Below are positions 30,657 through 39,814 of a stretch of DNA of 44,596 nucleotides, piece after piece (the stretch's first letter is position 1; every line of letters begins with the position of its first letter). Made by a program: the position numbers and the translations under genes. The notes under the pieces were generated by a model. That model saw only the letters and a program-made list of their open reading frames with translations, did not search any database and was not told the origin of the DNA. Origin of the DNA: a virus. Where the stretch lies: IMG/VR virus record IMGVR_UViG_3300038701_002231, positions 1 through 44,596 of that record. One strand, 5' to 3'.

Positions 30657-31132
30657 GGAAAGTAAAGCTGAAAAACGGTACAATTATGCAGTTCCCAGAA
30701 GGTACACCGGAAGATGTGATCGAAAAGGCCGTCAAGAAAGTATCACCTTCTGAATTTTCTGATCAGATACGCAGTAAAGATATAAAAGCTATTGCAAAAA
30801 TGCTTGAGGACACAGTAAAACGTATTTCGCCACCACGTGTGTCTGAAGAGGCGCGAATTCGCGATCTGAAGCAAATAGCCAAGGATATGACGACTGACCA
30901 GAAAGATTTTTTCTCCCCGGCTGTCGGTAAGCAGACAATGACCCTTCAATCCGCGATAAAAGATTTACAGTCCGTCGTTAAAAGCTTGGTTGTCATGGTT
31001 GATAATCAGTCCAGAGCGCATGAGAAGGCACATAGTGAGCTTGTATCAGCCCTTAATGAGATGACAAAGGCATATAGTGCACCAAAAACAATAAAACGCG
31101 ATAAAGACGGTAAACCAACAGGAATTTCATAA
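30653..31132 (+). CDS. Hypothetical virion-associated protein
   Basis: The 159-aa protein begins with a short domain KLKNGTIMQFPEGTPEDVIE, a small module seen in varied phage proteins, then long helices (SAIKDLQSVVKSLVVMVDNQ). It overlaps the portal stop by four bases, so it may help head assembly or belong to the fibre block that follows. Confidence 0.65.
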   Translation: MRKVKLKNGTIMQFPEGTPEDVIEKAVKKVSPSEFSDQIRSKDIKAIAKMLEDTVKRISPPRVSEEARIRDLKQIAKDMTTDQKDFFSPAVGKQTMTLQSAIKDLQSVVKSLVVMVDNQSRAHEKAHSELVSALNEMTKAYSAPKTIKRDKDGKPTGIS

Positions 31133-31875
31133 TGGCTGATCAATATCTATCCGATTTACCTGAAGCATCAGACATCACGGATACCAAAGTTTATGGTGAA
31201 CAGAGTGATGTCGCGAAACAGTTTGACGCACAGCTTTTCAAAGGTGATAAAGGTGATAAAGGCGACACTGGTGATACCGGCGCTACTGGCCCACAAGGTG
31301 CTACTGGGTCAGCTGGTGCAGATGGTGCTGACGGACAAGGTGTGCCCACTGGTGGTACACCTGAGCAGATTTTATCAAAGATAAATGGTACTGATTATAA
31401 CACTCAATGGGTGGATAAACCTGGCACGGGTGGTTTCAGCGCAAACACTGACGGGACACCCTGTAACATCACTGCTATCCGTGCAGATGGTACAGCATGT
31501 GCTTTATCGGCTGGTGCTTCTGGTTCAAATTTCAGGTTTGATAGCGCAGGTAATTTTCAAATCCAATCACAGCCAAAATCAGACATCGTTGCAGGAAACG
31601 GTGATAATATGGCAACCCTTATGACGCTGACCAATGGTGGGGACCTAACAGTCACCGGTACAGTTGAAGGCAGAAATATGACCACCGATGGGTCGAAGCT
31701 TGATAATATTGAACCAAATGCGACCGCTGATCAGACTGGCGCTGAGATGGTTACAGCGATTAATACCGAATTGGGCAGCACTGACTGGCAATCCAGTGGT
31801 GGTACCGTTATTTCTGTCGGGACAACAGCCCCCAGTTCACCAAGCACTGGTGATCTTTGGGTAGATACAAATTAA
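31132..31875 (+). CDS. Collagen-like tail fibre protein
   Basis: The 247-aa protein has a short collagen-like run of Gly-X-Y triplets (GDKGDKGDTGDTGATGPQ and on to GADGADGQG, about 38-69), then beta-rich fibre sequence (SNFRFDSAGNFQIQSQ; GGDLTVTGTVEGRNMTTDGS) and an end SSPSTGDLWVDTN. Collagen triplets build trimeric shafts in many phage fibres. It overlaps the preceding gene by one base. Confidence 0.8.
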   Translation: MADQYLSDLPEASDITDTKVYGEQSDVAKQFDAQLFKGDKGDKGDTGDTGATGPQGATGSAGADGADGQGVPTGGTPEQILSKINGTDYNTQWVDKPGTGGFSANTDGTPCNITAIRADGTACALSAGASGSNFRFDSAGNFQIQSQPKSDIVAGNGDNMATLMTLTNGGDLTVTGTVEGRNMTTDGSKLDNIEPNATADQTGAEMVTAINTELGSTDWQSSGGTVISVGTTAPSSPSTGDLWVDTN

Positions 31876-31885
31876 GGGATAAACC

Positions 31886-33172
31886 TTGTCTGATATAAGA
31901 ATTGACAGATATGATGTAAATATCTCAGGTACAAGTGGTACAATATCAATTACAGATGTTGGCAACGTAAACAGTGCCTTTGTGCGCATCACAGGTTCAA
32001 GTCGCCAAGACAGTGCGGGTGTCATAGGAAACACTGGTAACCTTGGTCCAGATCATTTGGGTGTACGCCTTGAAATAACAGGCACTACAGAGATTACTTA
32101 CACAAAGCAAAACTCTGGTGATACCATTAAGCTCATGATTGAGGTTTGGGTCTACACAGGTGCGAGCGGCGGCGCTTATGAATTTATATCAAGGCAGCGC
32201 GGCACAGTCACTGTTACAGGCACAAACAACACAGCGGCCATAACTGGCATAACAGAGCGCAATGATTGCGTCCCTATTTTTACAGGGTTTACGACTTCTG
32301 AGGCTTCAAATAGTAATTGGGAATATGCGGCCATGGCTTGCCACATAAACTCGTCAAGTCAAGTCAGGTTTGACCGCAACAACTCTGGCACAACGATTGT
32401 TTGCGCTTATGACATTATTGAGTTTACAGGGTCTGCTTGGTCAGTTGGTTGCGCACGCTCTGCAAGCCACGATGCAAATGGTGCGCATTTTTCTGGTGGC
32501 GAGGTTGTTACAATGAATGCTGATAGCGATGGTCAAAGCGGAAGCACATTTGATGTGACTGACTGGGGCAGTGCTATGATTATGCAGGGTACAATGGGTG
32601 GCGACAGTTCTGAAACTGGTCTTTCTGATACTTTAATGTATTTTTTGCCCGGGCCTTCTACAACGCAATTAAGATGCACGCTTGATAATTCTAACAGCCG
32701 CAATGACAGCGTTTCTTATGCTTATATTATTCAATGTGATGATTTAACGGTTAATCGTAACACCCTTGGCAGCATTACAGAGGGCAATAATAGCTATGGC
32801 ACAAACCTTGCTGCACCTTCTGGTTACGATTACGGCACGCCACTTAATGAAATGGCGCTTGAATGGTTTCCAGGCACAAACGGTGAAGGAACAGCCCACG
32901 CTCGCGGTGCATTAAATGCGATTATTGTTGATACGGGTAGCGCATACCAAGTGCGGCACTGGGTACACAGATCAGGTAATGACGTAGCTGTTGCTTATGG
33001 GTTGGTAGATTTATCAAACCTCACTACGGCGGCTTCAACAACGGGTCAAATAAAAGTCTGGACAGGTAGCGCATTTGAGGCAAAACCAATGAAGGTTTGG
33101 AACGGGTCAAGCTGGGAAACTAAACCAGTCAAACATTGGAATGGATCGGCATGGGTCGAAACACCATATTAA
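31886..33172 (+). CDS. Tail/fibre structural protein with TTG start and WNGS tandem repeats
   Basis: The 428-aa beta-rich protein starts at TTG 31886, six bases after AGGGA. The C-terminus has three tandem 13-residue units (KVWTGSAFEAKPM, KVWNGSSWETKPV, KHWNGSAWVETPY), a pattern common at the tips of phage tail proteins. The body is Gly/Ser/Thr-rich with no catalytic motif. It is probably a receptor-contact or fibre protein together with the collagen-like product. Confidence 0.75.
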   Translation: MSDIRIDRYDVNISGTSGTISITDVGNVNSAFVRITGSSRQDSAGVIGNTGNLGPDHLGVRLEITGTTEITYTKQNSGDTIKLMIEVWVYTGASGGAYEFISRQRGTVTVTGTNNTAAITGITERNDCVPIFTGFTTSEASNSNWEYAAMACHINSSSQVRFDRNNSGTTIVCAYDIIEFTGSAWSVGCARSASHDANGAHFSGGEVVTMNADSDGQSGSTFDVTDWGSAMIMQGTMGGDSSETGLSDTLMYFLPGPSTTQLRCTLDNSNSRNDSVSYAYIIQCDDLTVNRNTLGSITEGNNSYGTNLAAPSGYDYGTPLNEMALEWFPGTNGEGTAHARGALNAIIVDTGSAYQVRHWVHRSGNDVAVAYGLVDLSNLTTAASTTGQIKVWTGSAFEAKPMKVWNGSSWETKPVKHWNGSAWVETPY

Positions 33173-33183
33173 AGAGGTAAACA

Positions 33184-33435
33184 ATGGCATTGCTCATACC
33201 AGGTGGTGGTTATTTTCTAAAACCAGATGGTGGCAGGTTGCTCTTCCCAGGGGAAGTGCCAACAAATGTCATACCTAAAATCAAACAGGGTGGTAATCTT
33301 AAATTACGAAAGAAACAGAAAGAATATGTACGTGAGAGTTCACGTAATGTGCTTAATTCTGTATTAAATCCTGAAAAACTGATAACTTATGATGAAACTG
33401 AAGACTTAGTGCTTCTGCTTGCAGTGTTAAAATAG
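33184..33435 (+). CDS. Small structural-region protein, ends in amber TAG
   Basis: The 83-aa protein has a Gly/Pro-rich start (LLIPGGGYFLKPDGGRLLFP), a Lys-rich middle and a hydrophobic end. AGAGGT lies upstream. Its TAG is followed in the same frame by 90 sense codons (33436-33705) before a TAA, so this gene and the next one could be joined by readthrough. Confidence 0.65.
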   Translation: MALLIPGGGYFLKPDGGRLLFPGEVPTNVIPKIKQGGNLKLRKKQKEYVRESSRNVLNSVLNPEKLITYDETEDLVLLLAVLK

Positions 33436-33447
33436 AAAGGAAACATC

Positions 33448-33708
33448 ATACCAAGAAATAACGATCATACTTATGCCAACTATGGGTCTATTCCAGCTGG
33501 TATCGAAACAATTACATTAAGTGACACAAAAGAATATCTAGGTTGCATTGGGTTTATGACTCAAGAAGACGGTGTTCTCGCCGTTGAAATGGTTGACGGT
33601 TCAACTGGAACATTTTTTGTTACAAAGAATGTTCAATATGCCGCTGAGGTTAAAATTTTTAAATCGACCGGTACAACAGATGTAACGAACGTAACTGTAT
33701 TTTATTAA
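33448..33708 (+). CDS. Structural-region protein with apparent ATA start
   Basis: Eighty-six residues with good protein character (RNNDHTYANYGSIPAGIETI, then VLAVEMVDGSTGTFFVTKNV) have no ATG, GTG or TTG before codon 37. AAGGA (33437-33441) lies six bases before ATA 33448, the ideal position for a start. Alternatives are readthrough of the TAG at 33433 or a sequence error in an ATG. No function is recognised; its position suggests a small virion or fibre-associated protein. Confidence 0.6.
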   Translation: MPRNNDHTYANYGSIPAGIETITLSDTKEYLGCIGFMTQEDGVLAVEMVDGSTGTFFVTKNVQYAAEVKIFKSTGTTDVTNVTVFY

Positions 33709-33711
33709 TTC

Positions 33712-33740
33712 TTGACAGAGATGTCGGGGTTTGTCATACT
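33712..33740 (+). promoter_or_regulatory. Promoter for scaffold/capsid genes
   Basis: TTGACA (33712-33717), a 17-base spacer and CATACT (33735-33740) precede the scaffold gene. The spacer contains TGTCGGGGTTTG (33722-33733), identical on the opposite strand to elements at 19270 and 21156, so this late promoter may be under common control. Confidence 0.7.
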
Positions 33741-33794
33741 TTGAACATGCCAACGTCGTGAGACAGTGGGTAATCCCTTAGAAGGAGGCTGTAA

Positions 33795-34832
33795 ATGGTT
33801 TCGCCAACCAGTGATGAGAACACTCAAAACTCTCAAACCGAGGACATGAACAACGAGGACCAGTACACCGAAGATTCGTCCACTTCAGATACCGAGGATT
33901 CGTCCGGCTCGGATAAGTCAGAGAAAGAACCGTCAACGTTCGATGTGGTTATGAACACATTAAACTCAGATGGTGAAGAGGATGACGAAACTGAGGTTGA
34001 CTCAGATGAAGATGGCTCGAAGGATGAGGATGATGAGAAATCATCAGACAAAGACGACGAGGCTTCTGACGAACCGACCGAAGAGGAACTGAAATCTTGG
34101 AAACCCAAGACGAAGGAACGCTTCGAGAAGTTGCAGACCATGTACCGTGAAGAAAAAGAAGCACGGGAAAAGGCTGAAGTTGATGCTGGTCATTATAAGC
34201 AGTTTACTGAATTTTTAGATACAAATCGTATCTCACAAGATGAAGCAAACCAGCTTTTTAATATCGGCGCTATGATGAAGAACGATCCTGTAGAGGCTCT
34301 GAAGCTGATTACGCCATATTATCAAGATTTGTTACAAGTAACGGGGAATATTCTTCCACCTGATCTTCAGAAACAAGTCGCTGAAGGATACATTACGAGA
34401 GAAAATGCTCTTAAGATGTCCCAGATGCAAGCTCAAAACGCCACTAAACAGGCCATAGAGCAAGACCAAACCCAATATCAGAAACAGCAGCAAAATCGTC
34501 AGCAGCAAGACCAAATGAAAGCTATACAAGGTGGAATATCATCTTGGGAACGAAATTGGTCCACATCCGATCCTGATTACAGCAAAAAGAAAGACCGTGT
34601 TCTTGATCGCGTTGAGTTGATGTTGACAAGGGCAGCTAAGAGCGGAGCTTTACCTCAGACAGTTGAACAGGCCGTAGAGCTTGCTAATAAAGCCAAATCT
34701 GATGTTGAAGCCGAATTAGCCCAGTTCAAACCTAAGAAATCTGTAACAACTGTTGATGGTGGAAGTTCTTCTACCGCACTGCCGGAGCCAAAGAATACTG
34801 AAGACGTGATTCGCAGAACACTAAATATGTAA
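33795..34832 (+). CDS. Capsid scaffolding protein
   Basis: The 345-aa protein has a very acidic Ser/Asp/Glu-rich N-terminus (about 1-95), a coiled-coil-like centre (KERFEKLQTMYREEKEAREK), a Gln-rich stretch (about 215-240), and a Lys-rich C-terminal region. It sits directly before the major capsid gene with an AAGGAGG ribosome site. All of this is typical of podovirus scaffolds that guide prohead assembly and then leave. Confidence 0.85.
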   Translation: MVSPTSDENTQNSQTEDMNNEDQYTEDSSTSDTEDSSGSDKSEKEPSTFDVVMNTLNSDGEEDDETEVDSDEDGSKDEDDEKSSDKDDEASDEPTEEELKSWKPKTKERFEKLQTMYREEKEAREKAEVDAGHYKQFTEFLDTNRISQDEANQLFNIGAMMKNDPVEALKLITPYYQDLLQVTGNILPPDLQKQVAEGYITRENALKMSQMQAQNATKQAIEQDQTQYQKQQQNRQQQDQMKAIQGGISSWERNWSTSDPDYSKKKDRVLDRVELMLTRAAKSGALPQTVEQAVELANKAKSDVEAELAQFKPKKSVTTVDGGSSSTALPEPKNTEDVIRRTLNM

Positions 34833-34854
34833 CTGCCAACAATAGGAGCGAATC

Positions 34855-35898
34855 ATGGCATTCACAGTACAAGAGATTGAGAACCTGGCAAACGCCACTC
34901 TTGATCACCACATGAACAAGGGAACAATTTATTCCCAAACAATCCAAGACAAGCCTTTGCTTCAGTCTTTCGATAAGAAAGCGAAGCGTTTCCCAGCTGG
35001 TAAGGAATTCCTTACTGTACGGGTAAAAGGTGAGTACACAACTAGCATCCAGGGCTTCTCCCACGATGATACAGTGAACTACTCTAACCCTGCTAACATC
35101 AAAACAGCAACTTACCCTTACAAGCGTATCCACGCTGGTATCGAAGTTACGTTTGATGAGTTGCAGCGCAACGGTATTTCTGTAACTGAAAGCACAACTG
35201 GGCGTAACGTATCTCGCCATAGTGAGCGTGAAGTGACAGCATTGGCTGATCTTTTCGATGATAAGATCGAAGACATGATGGAAGGTCGCGCACGCGGCAT
35301 GAACGACATGTTCTGGCGCGATGGTTCACAAGATAGTGAGCTCGTACCTGGTCTTAAGTCACTTATCATGACTGATCCTACATCAGCTACCGTCGTAGGT
35401 GGTATCGACCAGAGCACAAACACATGGTGGAGAAACCGTGCGGTGCTTGGTGTCAGTACTTCTACACCGGCAAACTCTACAATTGCACAGGTTCTTCAAA
35501 AAGAATTCCGTCAGTTGAAAAAGTTTGGTTCACCGAAGCATATGATCTTCGCTGGTTCCGACATGCTTGATGCTCTTGAAAAAGAACTTCGTGCGAACGG
35601 CACTTACACTGACAACGGATGGGCCGGATCAGGTGCAATCGACATGAGTGTTGCTGATACCCAGTTTAAAGGTGTGACGATCAACTATGATCCTACACTG
35701 GATGATGAAGGTGAAGGTAAATACATGTACATAATCGATATGAACGCGATTTACCCAATGTACATGGATCAAGAGCGAAACAAGCGCCACAGCCCTGCAC
35801 GTCCACATGACAAGTATGTTATGTACCGTGCTGTGACTGACGTTTGTGGTTTGGTCTGTAAGCAACGTAACACCTCTGGTATCGTTACAATTGCGTAA
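34855..35898 (+). CDS. Major capsid protein (probable HK97 fold)
   Basis: The 347-aa protein follows the scaffold with a strong GGAG site. It contains a capsid-like sequence course: an N-terminal helix, SFDKKAKRFPAGKEFLTVRV, YPYKRIHAGIEVTFDELQRN, DLFDDKIEDMMEGRARGMND, and a C-terminal KYVMYRAVTDVCGLVCKQRN. Position, length and neighbours support the call; the fold is inferred from family knowledge. Confidence 0.9.
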   Translation: MAFTVQEIENLANATLDHHMNKGTIYSQTIQDKPLLQSFDKKAKRFPAGKEFLTVRVKGEYTTSIQGFSHDDTVNYSNPANIKTATYPYKRIHAGIEVTFDELQRNGISVTESTTGRNVSRHSEREVTALADLFDDKIEDMMEGRARGMNDMFWRDGSQDSELVPGLKSLIMTDPTSATVVGGIDQSTNTWWRNRAVLGVSTSTPANSTIAQVLQKEFRQLKKFGSPKHMIFAGSDMLDALEKELRANGTYTDNGWAGSGAIDMSVADTQFKGVTINYDPTLDDEGEGKYMYIIDMNAIYPMYMDQERNKRHSPARPHDKYVMYRAVTDVCGLVCKQRNTSGIVTIA

Positions 35899-35927
35899 CC
35901 AGTAAAAGATAGAAAGGAAATACTATT

Positions 35928-36821
35928 ATGTCTTTTAAGAAAGTAGAAGCGATTGCAAGCGGAATAGTTGCCACATCCGGCACAGTAACATTTGCATATC
36001 CAACTAACACCAATGCCGGTACATTTGCTGGCTTTGGTCATCAAATCTGGGTTGATAAGTTCCAGAGCATGTTGAGTGCGCCAACAGACTTTACAGTTTC
36101 GTTTGGTGCAAGTGACATCACTGTTACTTACCTCGGTGCGACAACTATCCCAGCGGGTGCTCGTCTTCAGGCCCAGTTCAATGAGCTTGGCAATGATGAT
36201 GAAATTGCTGACATCGACTTTACGGACGATGTTGTCAATAACACATCAGCTGTGTCACTCGTAAAAGTGAACCTTGGTGCCCCTGATGCAGCTGATGCTG
36301 ACGGCGTGTGTGCATCACAGGCAATCACAGCTGCGGGTACTGGTACAATTGCCGGTGCGCTTGCTTCAGGCGGCGTAGCGACATTCGATGTGCCACGTAA
36401 CGTTGTAGCAGCTTGGACAACCACAGCTGTCATGACTGTAACGGGCACAGATGAGTACGGAAACGTGATTGTGGAAAGTTCCGCTTCAGGTACTTCCATG
36501 GCTGGTAAAAAAGCCTTCAAGACGATCACAGCGGTTGATGTATCAGTTGATGTGACAGGCGCAACAGTCGGTACAGGCGATGTACTTGGTTTACCAGTAT
36601 TCGTCCCAGGCACGGGCCATGTTGTTCTTGAACTAGAAGATGGTGCAGCTGCAGTAGCTGGTACGTTGGTAGCTGGTGTATCTACAGCGGCTACAGCGAC
36701 TACAGGTGATGTGCGCGGTACATATGACCCTGACACAGCAGCAGATGGTTCAGCAGTCTTTGAATTGGTGATGGCATTGCCTGATCCTAAGTACAAAGGT
36801 GTTGCCCAGTACGCTGGATAA
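35928..36821 (+). CDS. Capsid-associated (decoration-like) beta-rich protein
   Basis: The 297-aa protein is Thr/Ala/Val/Gly-rich and beta-rich (GIVATSGTVTFAYPTNTNAG; VVAAWTTTAVMTVTGTDEYG). It lies between the major capsid gene and a terminator-like hairpin. Decoration or head-completion proteins often occupy this place. No motif proves the role. Confidence 0.65.
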   Translation: MSFKKVEAIASGIVATSGTVTFAYPTNTNAGTFAGFGHQIWVDKFQSMLSAPTDFTVSFGASDITVTYLGATTIPAGARLQAQFNELGNDDEIADIDFTDDVVNNTSAVSLVKVNLGAPDAADADGVCASQAITAAGTGTIAGALASGGVATFDVPRNVVAAWTTTAVMTVTGTDEYGNVIVESSASGTSMAGKKAFKTITAVDVSVDVTGATVGTGDVLGLPVFVPGTGHVVLELEDGAAAVAGTLVAGVSTAATATTGDVRGTYDPDTAADGSAVFELVMALPDPKYKGVAQYAG

Positions 36822-36830
36822 TAATTAACG

Positions 36831-36861
36831 TAAAGAGCGGTGTTCGCCGCACCGCTCTTTA
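36831..36861 (+). terminator. Terminator after capsid genes
   Basis: TAAAGAGCGGTG (36831-36842) pairs over 12 bp with CACCGCTCTTTA (36850-36861) around a seven-base loop. It ends in TTTATT and would reduce transcription from the capsid block into the tail genes. Confidence 0.8.
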
Positions 36862-36891
36862 TTAACTCTAACTGCGAAAGGCAAAGAAAAC

Positions 36892-37356
36892 ATGCAGTAT
36901 TATAACGCAACGGTCCGTCTAGCTGGATCAACAATCAATGAAGTCCCTAAATACGATTTATCAGCACCGGAAGTTCTGGTGCTTCAGTACATTCACGGTG
37001 TGGATGCTGTCGTCAAATTACAAAGATCGGCAAACAAACCTGTCAAATCAAATGCTGAAAAAGAGCGTTTGAAATCTAAATACGATCAGGCTCTCGTTAA
37101 ACGAGAACAGTCTATCGACCGTATTTTTGGTGCTCTTGGTCAACTACCTCAAGATTTACCAGATGAAGTTCTGGAAATGCATGACATTTATGATGAAGAT
37201 GATGTCGTGGAAGTCGCTAAAAGTGCGACACGTAAAAGTAAAAAATTAGATGATAACCCAGATATGGTGAAGAACCAGACTGAGGCAAACAGGCTCGATA
37301 GAGTTTTACCAGCCGAAGCGGTGAACATGGATGATCTGGTAGATATAATGGAGTAA
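36892..37356 (+). CDS. Hypothetical head-tail region protein
   Basis: The 154-aa protein begins MQYYNATVRLAGSTINEVPK, then SAPEVLVLQYIHGVDAVVKL, a family I have seen in the structural blocks of other podoviruses. The rest is charged and helical. Its role is unknown; it may be a small head-completion protein. Confidence 0.7.
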   Translation: MQYYNATVRLAGSTINEVPKYDLSAPEVLVLQYIHGVDAVVKLQRSANKPVKSNAEKERLKSKYDQALVKREQSIDRIFGALGQLPQDLPDEVLEMHDIYDEDDVVEVAKSATRKSKKLDDNPDMVKNQTEANRLDRVLPAEAVNMDDLVDIME

Positions 37357-37360
37357 GGAT

Positions 37361-38059
37361 ATGGCCCGTAAAAAACAATTAAACGAATTGGTCGCTCAAC
37401 TTCGAGCGGAAACGGGCCGTTCCCAAAGTGTATCTGTCGGGGTTGCCGAATTGGATAATCTCAAAGAGATGATTCGCCGCACTCAGGAAGTGCTTTATGA
37501 TGACTATGATTGGCCTTTCTTGCGTGTAGAACGCACTGTTACTCTTGCAAATGGTCAGAGATACTACGACTTCCCATCAGATTTGAATTATGACCGCATT
37601 GTCGAAATCAGATATAAATACAATAATGTTTACACACCTTTAGAGCGTGGCATTGATTTTGATGATTATTCAATTTTTGACAGCACCGCTGATGAGCGGT
37701 CGTCACCGGCTCTTAAATGGGATGTCCGTAACACCGGCTCAACAGAGCAATTAGAAATATGGCCTATCCCGAACGAAACAAACACTATAATCTTCCGTGG
37801 CACCAAATCTCTATCAAGCCTGGTTGAGGAAAACGATAGGGCCGATCTTGATGACCGCCTTATCGTTCTCTTTGCCGCAGCGGAAATACTAGCGCGTCAG
37901 AAATCATCTGATGCACAAGCTAAATTAGAACAAGCTAATAATCGATTATTGATATTACGAAGAAACTCTCAGTCTGAGAGCAGAACGATCCAGATGGGCC
38001 TTGGTAATCAGGCAAAAGATCAGTCGAACAGGCTTAAAACACGAATTATAGTGAGTTAA
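37361..38059 (+). CDS. Head-tail adaptor / tail tubular A-like protein
   Basis: The 232-aa protein has an N-terminal helical part (ELDNLKEMIRRTQEVLYDDY), a DWPFLRVERTVTLANGQRYY segment and ETNTIIFRGTKSLSSLVEEN followed by DRLIVLFAAAEILARQ, the course of T7 gp11 or P22 gp4-type adaptors. It precedes the large tail-hub gene by one base, as expected. GGAG lies seven bases before the ATG. Confidence 0.82.
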   Translation: MARKKQLNELVAQLRAETGRSQSVSVGVAELDNLKEMIRRTQEVLYDDYDWPFLRVERTVTLANGQRYYDFPSDLNYDRIVEIRYKYNNVYTPLERGIDFDDYSIFDSTADERSSPALKWDVRNTGSTEQLEIWPIPNETNTIIFRGTKSLSSLVEENDRADLDDRLIVLFAAAEILARQKSSDAQAKLEQANNRLLILRRNSQSESRTIQMGLGNQAKDQSNRLKTRIIVS

Positions 38060-38060
38060 T

Positions 38061-39812
38061 ATGCCATATGTTCAAATGCAAGACATCAGACTTGGCATGG
38101 ATCGGAAGCGTAAATCACGTGTCGTTTCCCCCCTTGGTTCGGCATGGACGATCAAGAACGCTCATTTGACCCGTGGTGGTGATATTGACCGCCGTAAAAA
38201 GTTTGTAAAGCAACCTGGTACATTCCCGTCAACCACAGCCGGTTTATTCGCAATAAATGAAACACTCTACTGTGTTGGTTATGATTCAGGTGAGGCTGGC
38301 AACGTCCCATCGGGTGTTACCCACATCCTTACACAGCACCCTACACCAGCTACAGCCATTATTAAGGCAAGAGGTGCGGAGGCGTTTGATGGTCAATTAT
38401 ACTCAATTATCGAGTATAGTGATGGTAATATTTATCATTTTTACGATGATGACCGTGTTACAGACTGGGACACTCTTGCTTCAGATGTCGGCACAAACGA
38501 TGCTGTCGCAGCTGCTCTTGCAACGGCAATAGATAAATCAGCTGTTGTGAACGCATCATCTGCGTCATCCGTTGTCACCGTTACAGGTGAGGAAAATAAC
38601 GTTTCTTTCACCATAACTGGCGCTACAGTGAATAATGGGTCAAATGCGGACCAAACCCTAACCGTAGTGCAAACACAAGCTGCTGGGGCTTCTCAGCCTC
38701 AAATAAACACGGTTACAGTCGGGGGAACCTTCGAAGCCGCTGACCAGTTTACAGTCACAATTAATTCCACAGAAGAATATACTGTGACAGGTGGCTCTTC
38801 TGGTACAGGTACAAGCGCATTGACATTTAAACAAAAGTTATATTCAACAGCTGCATCAAATTTGTATTTTTGTGCATTAAATGCGCCAACTCAGTGGATT
38901 TCGGGTACAGATTACGGTTTTATTAACATGGCATCTCAAACAGCTGGTCAGGAAACACTTGTTACAGCTGAAGAATATCAGGGCCTCATGGCTATCTTCA
39001 GTGCGAACAATATTAGAGTTTGGTCAATTTCAGAGGATTCATCAGCGAACGTCTTTCTGCAAACATTACAAAATACCGGTACGGAAGCACCTGAATCAGT
39101 GCTTGCTTACGGAAACAATGATGTTTTCTATTACCACGTATCGGGAATACGTTCGATAAAAGCGCGTGACTCGTCAAACGCTGCGTATGTCTCTGATGTG
39201 GGTACAGCGATTGACACCCACATCAGAGAATACTCTGAAACACTCAACGAGGAACAAACCACACGGGCCGTATCCGTAATCGAACCTGTCGATGGTCGTT
39301 TTTGGATGGCTATTGGTTATCGAGTATATGTTTTATCGTATTTCCCATCTGCTAAAATATCAGCATGGTCATATTACGAACTAGATTTTCAAATCACGCA
39401 TTTTGCAAAGATCAATGATCGGATTTATGCGCGTGGATTGGAAGATGATGGCACAGAGAACCTTTATCTTTATGGTGGAACAGGTAACGATGTATACCCC
39501 GACGCTGGTGAAGACGAGGTTGTAATCGAGTTGCCTTATATCAGCGCACAGGACCCTGCAAGCTTTAAAGAGTTGCTTGGATTCGATATTGTTGGTATAA
39601 ATGATTGGAGGGTTGATATTTTACCCGACCCGTCAGATGAAACTGTCACCGAATATCAAGGCATCGCATCTGGCACAACTTACGGTGAACCAAGATATGC
39701 TGTAACCGGTGTTACACCTTTATTCGCTGTAAATTTAACCTGTAGATCAGCAGGTCCGGCAACGTTATCTGCACTCGCCATGCACTATTCAGGAAATTTT
39801 GAGGATGGATAA
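38061..39812 (+). CDS. Tail hub / tail tubular B-like protein
   Basis: The 583-aa protein has repeated beta-propeller-like segments (AGLFAINETLYCVGYDSGEA; AFDGQLYSIIEYSDGNIYHF; YPSAKISAWSY-type motif near 425-435). This is usual for podovirus tail-nozzle or stabilisation proteins (T7 gp12, P22 gp10). It directly follows the adaptor and precedes the internal virion genes. Confidence 0.82.
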   Translation: MPYVQMQDIRLGMDRKRKSRVVSPLGSAWTIKNAHLTRGGDIDRRKKFVKQPGTFPSTTAGLFAINETLYCVGYDSGEAGNVPSGVTHILTQHPTPATAIIKARGAEAFDGQLYSIIEYSDGNIYHFYDDDRVTDWDTLASDVGTNDAVAAALATAIDKSAVVNASSASSVVTVTGEENNVSFTITGATVNNGSNADQTLTVVQTQAAGASQPQINTVTVGGTFEAADQFTVTINSTEEYTVTGGSSGTGTSALTFKQKLYSTAASNLYFCALNAPTQWISGTDYGFINMASQTAGQETLVTAEEYQGLMAIFSANNIRVWSISEDSSANVFLQTLQNTGTEAPESVLAYGNNDVFYYHVSGIRSIKARDSSNAAYVSDVGTAIDTHIREYSETLNEEQTTRAVSVIEPVDGRFWMAIGYRVYVLSYFPSAKISAWSYYELDFQITHFAKINDRIYARGLEDDGTENLYLYGGTGNDVYPDAGEDEVVIELPYISAQDPASFKELLGFDIVGINDWRVDILPDPSDETVTEYQGIASGTTYGEPRYAVTGVTPLFAVNLTCRSAGPATLSALAMHYSGNFEDG

Positions 39813-39814
39813 CA

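Noticed and set aside
36167-36934. 255-aa minus-strand ORF over the decoration gene
   Set aside because: It mirrors the Ala/Thr/Val codons of the plus gene, has no ribosome site and crosses the terminator hairpin.
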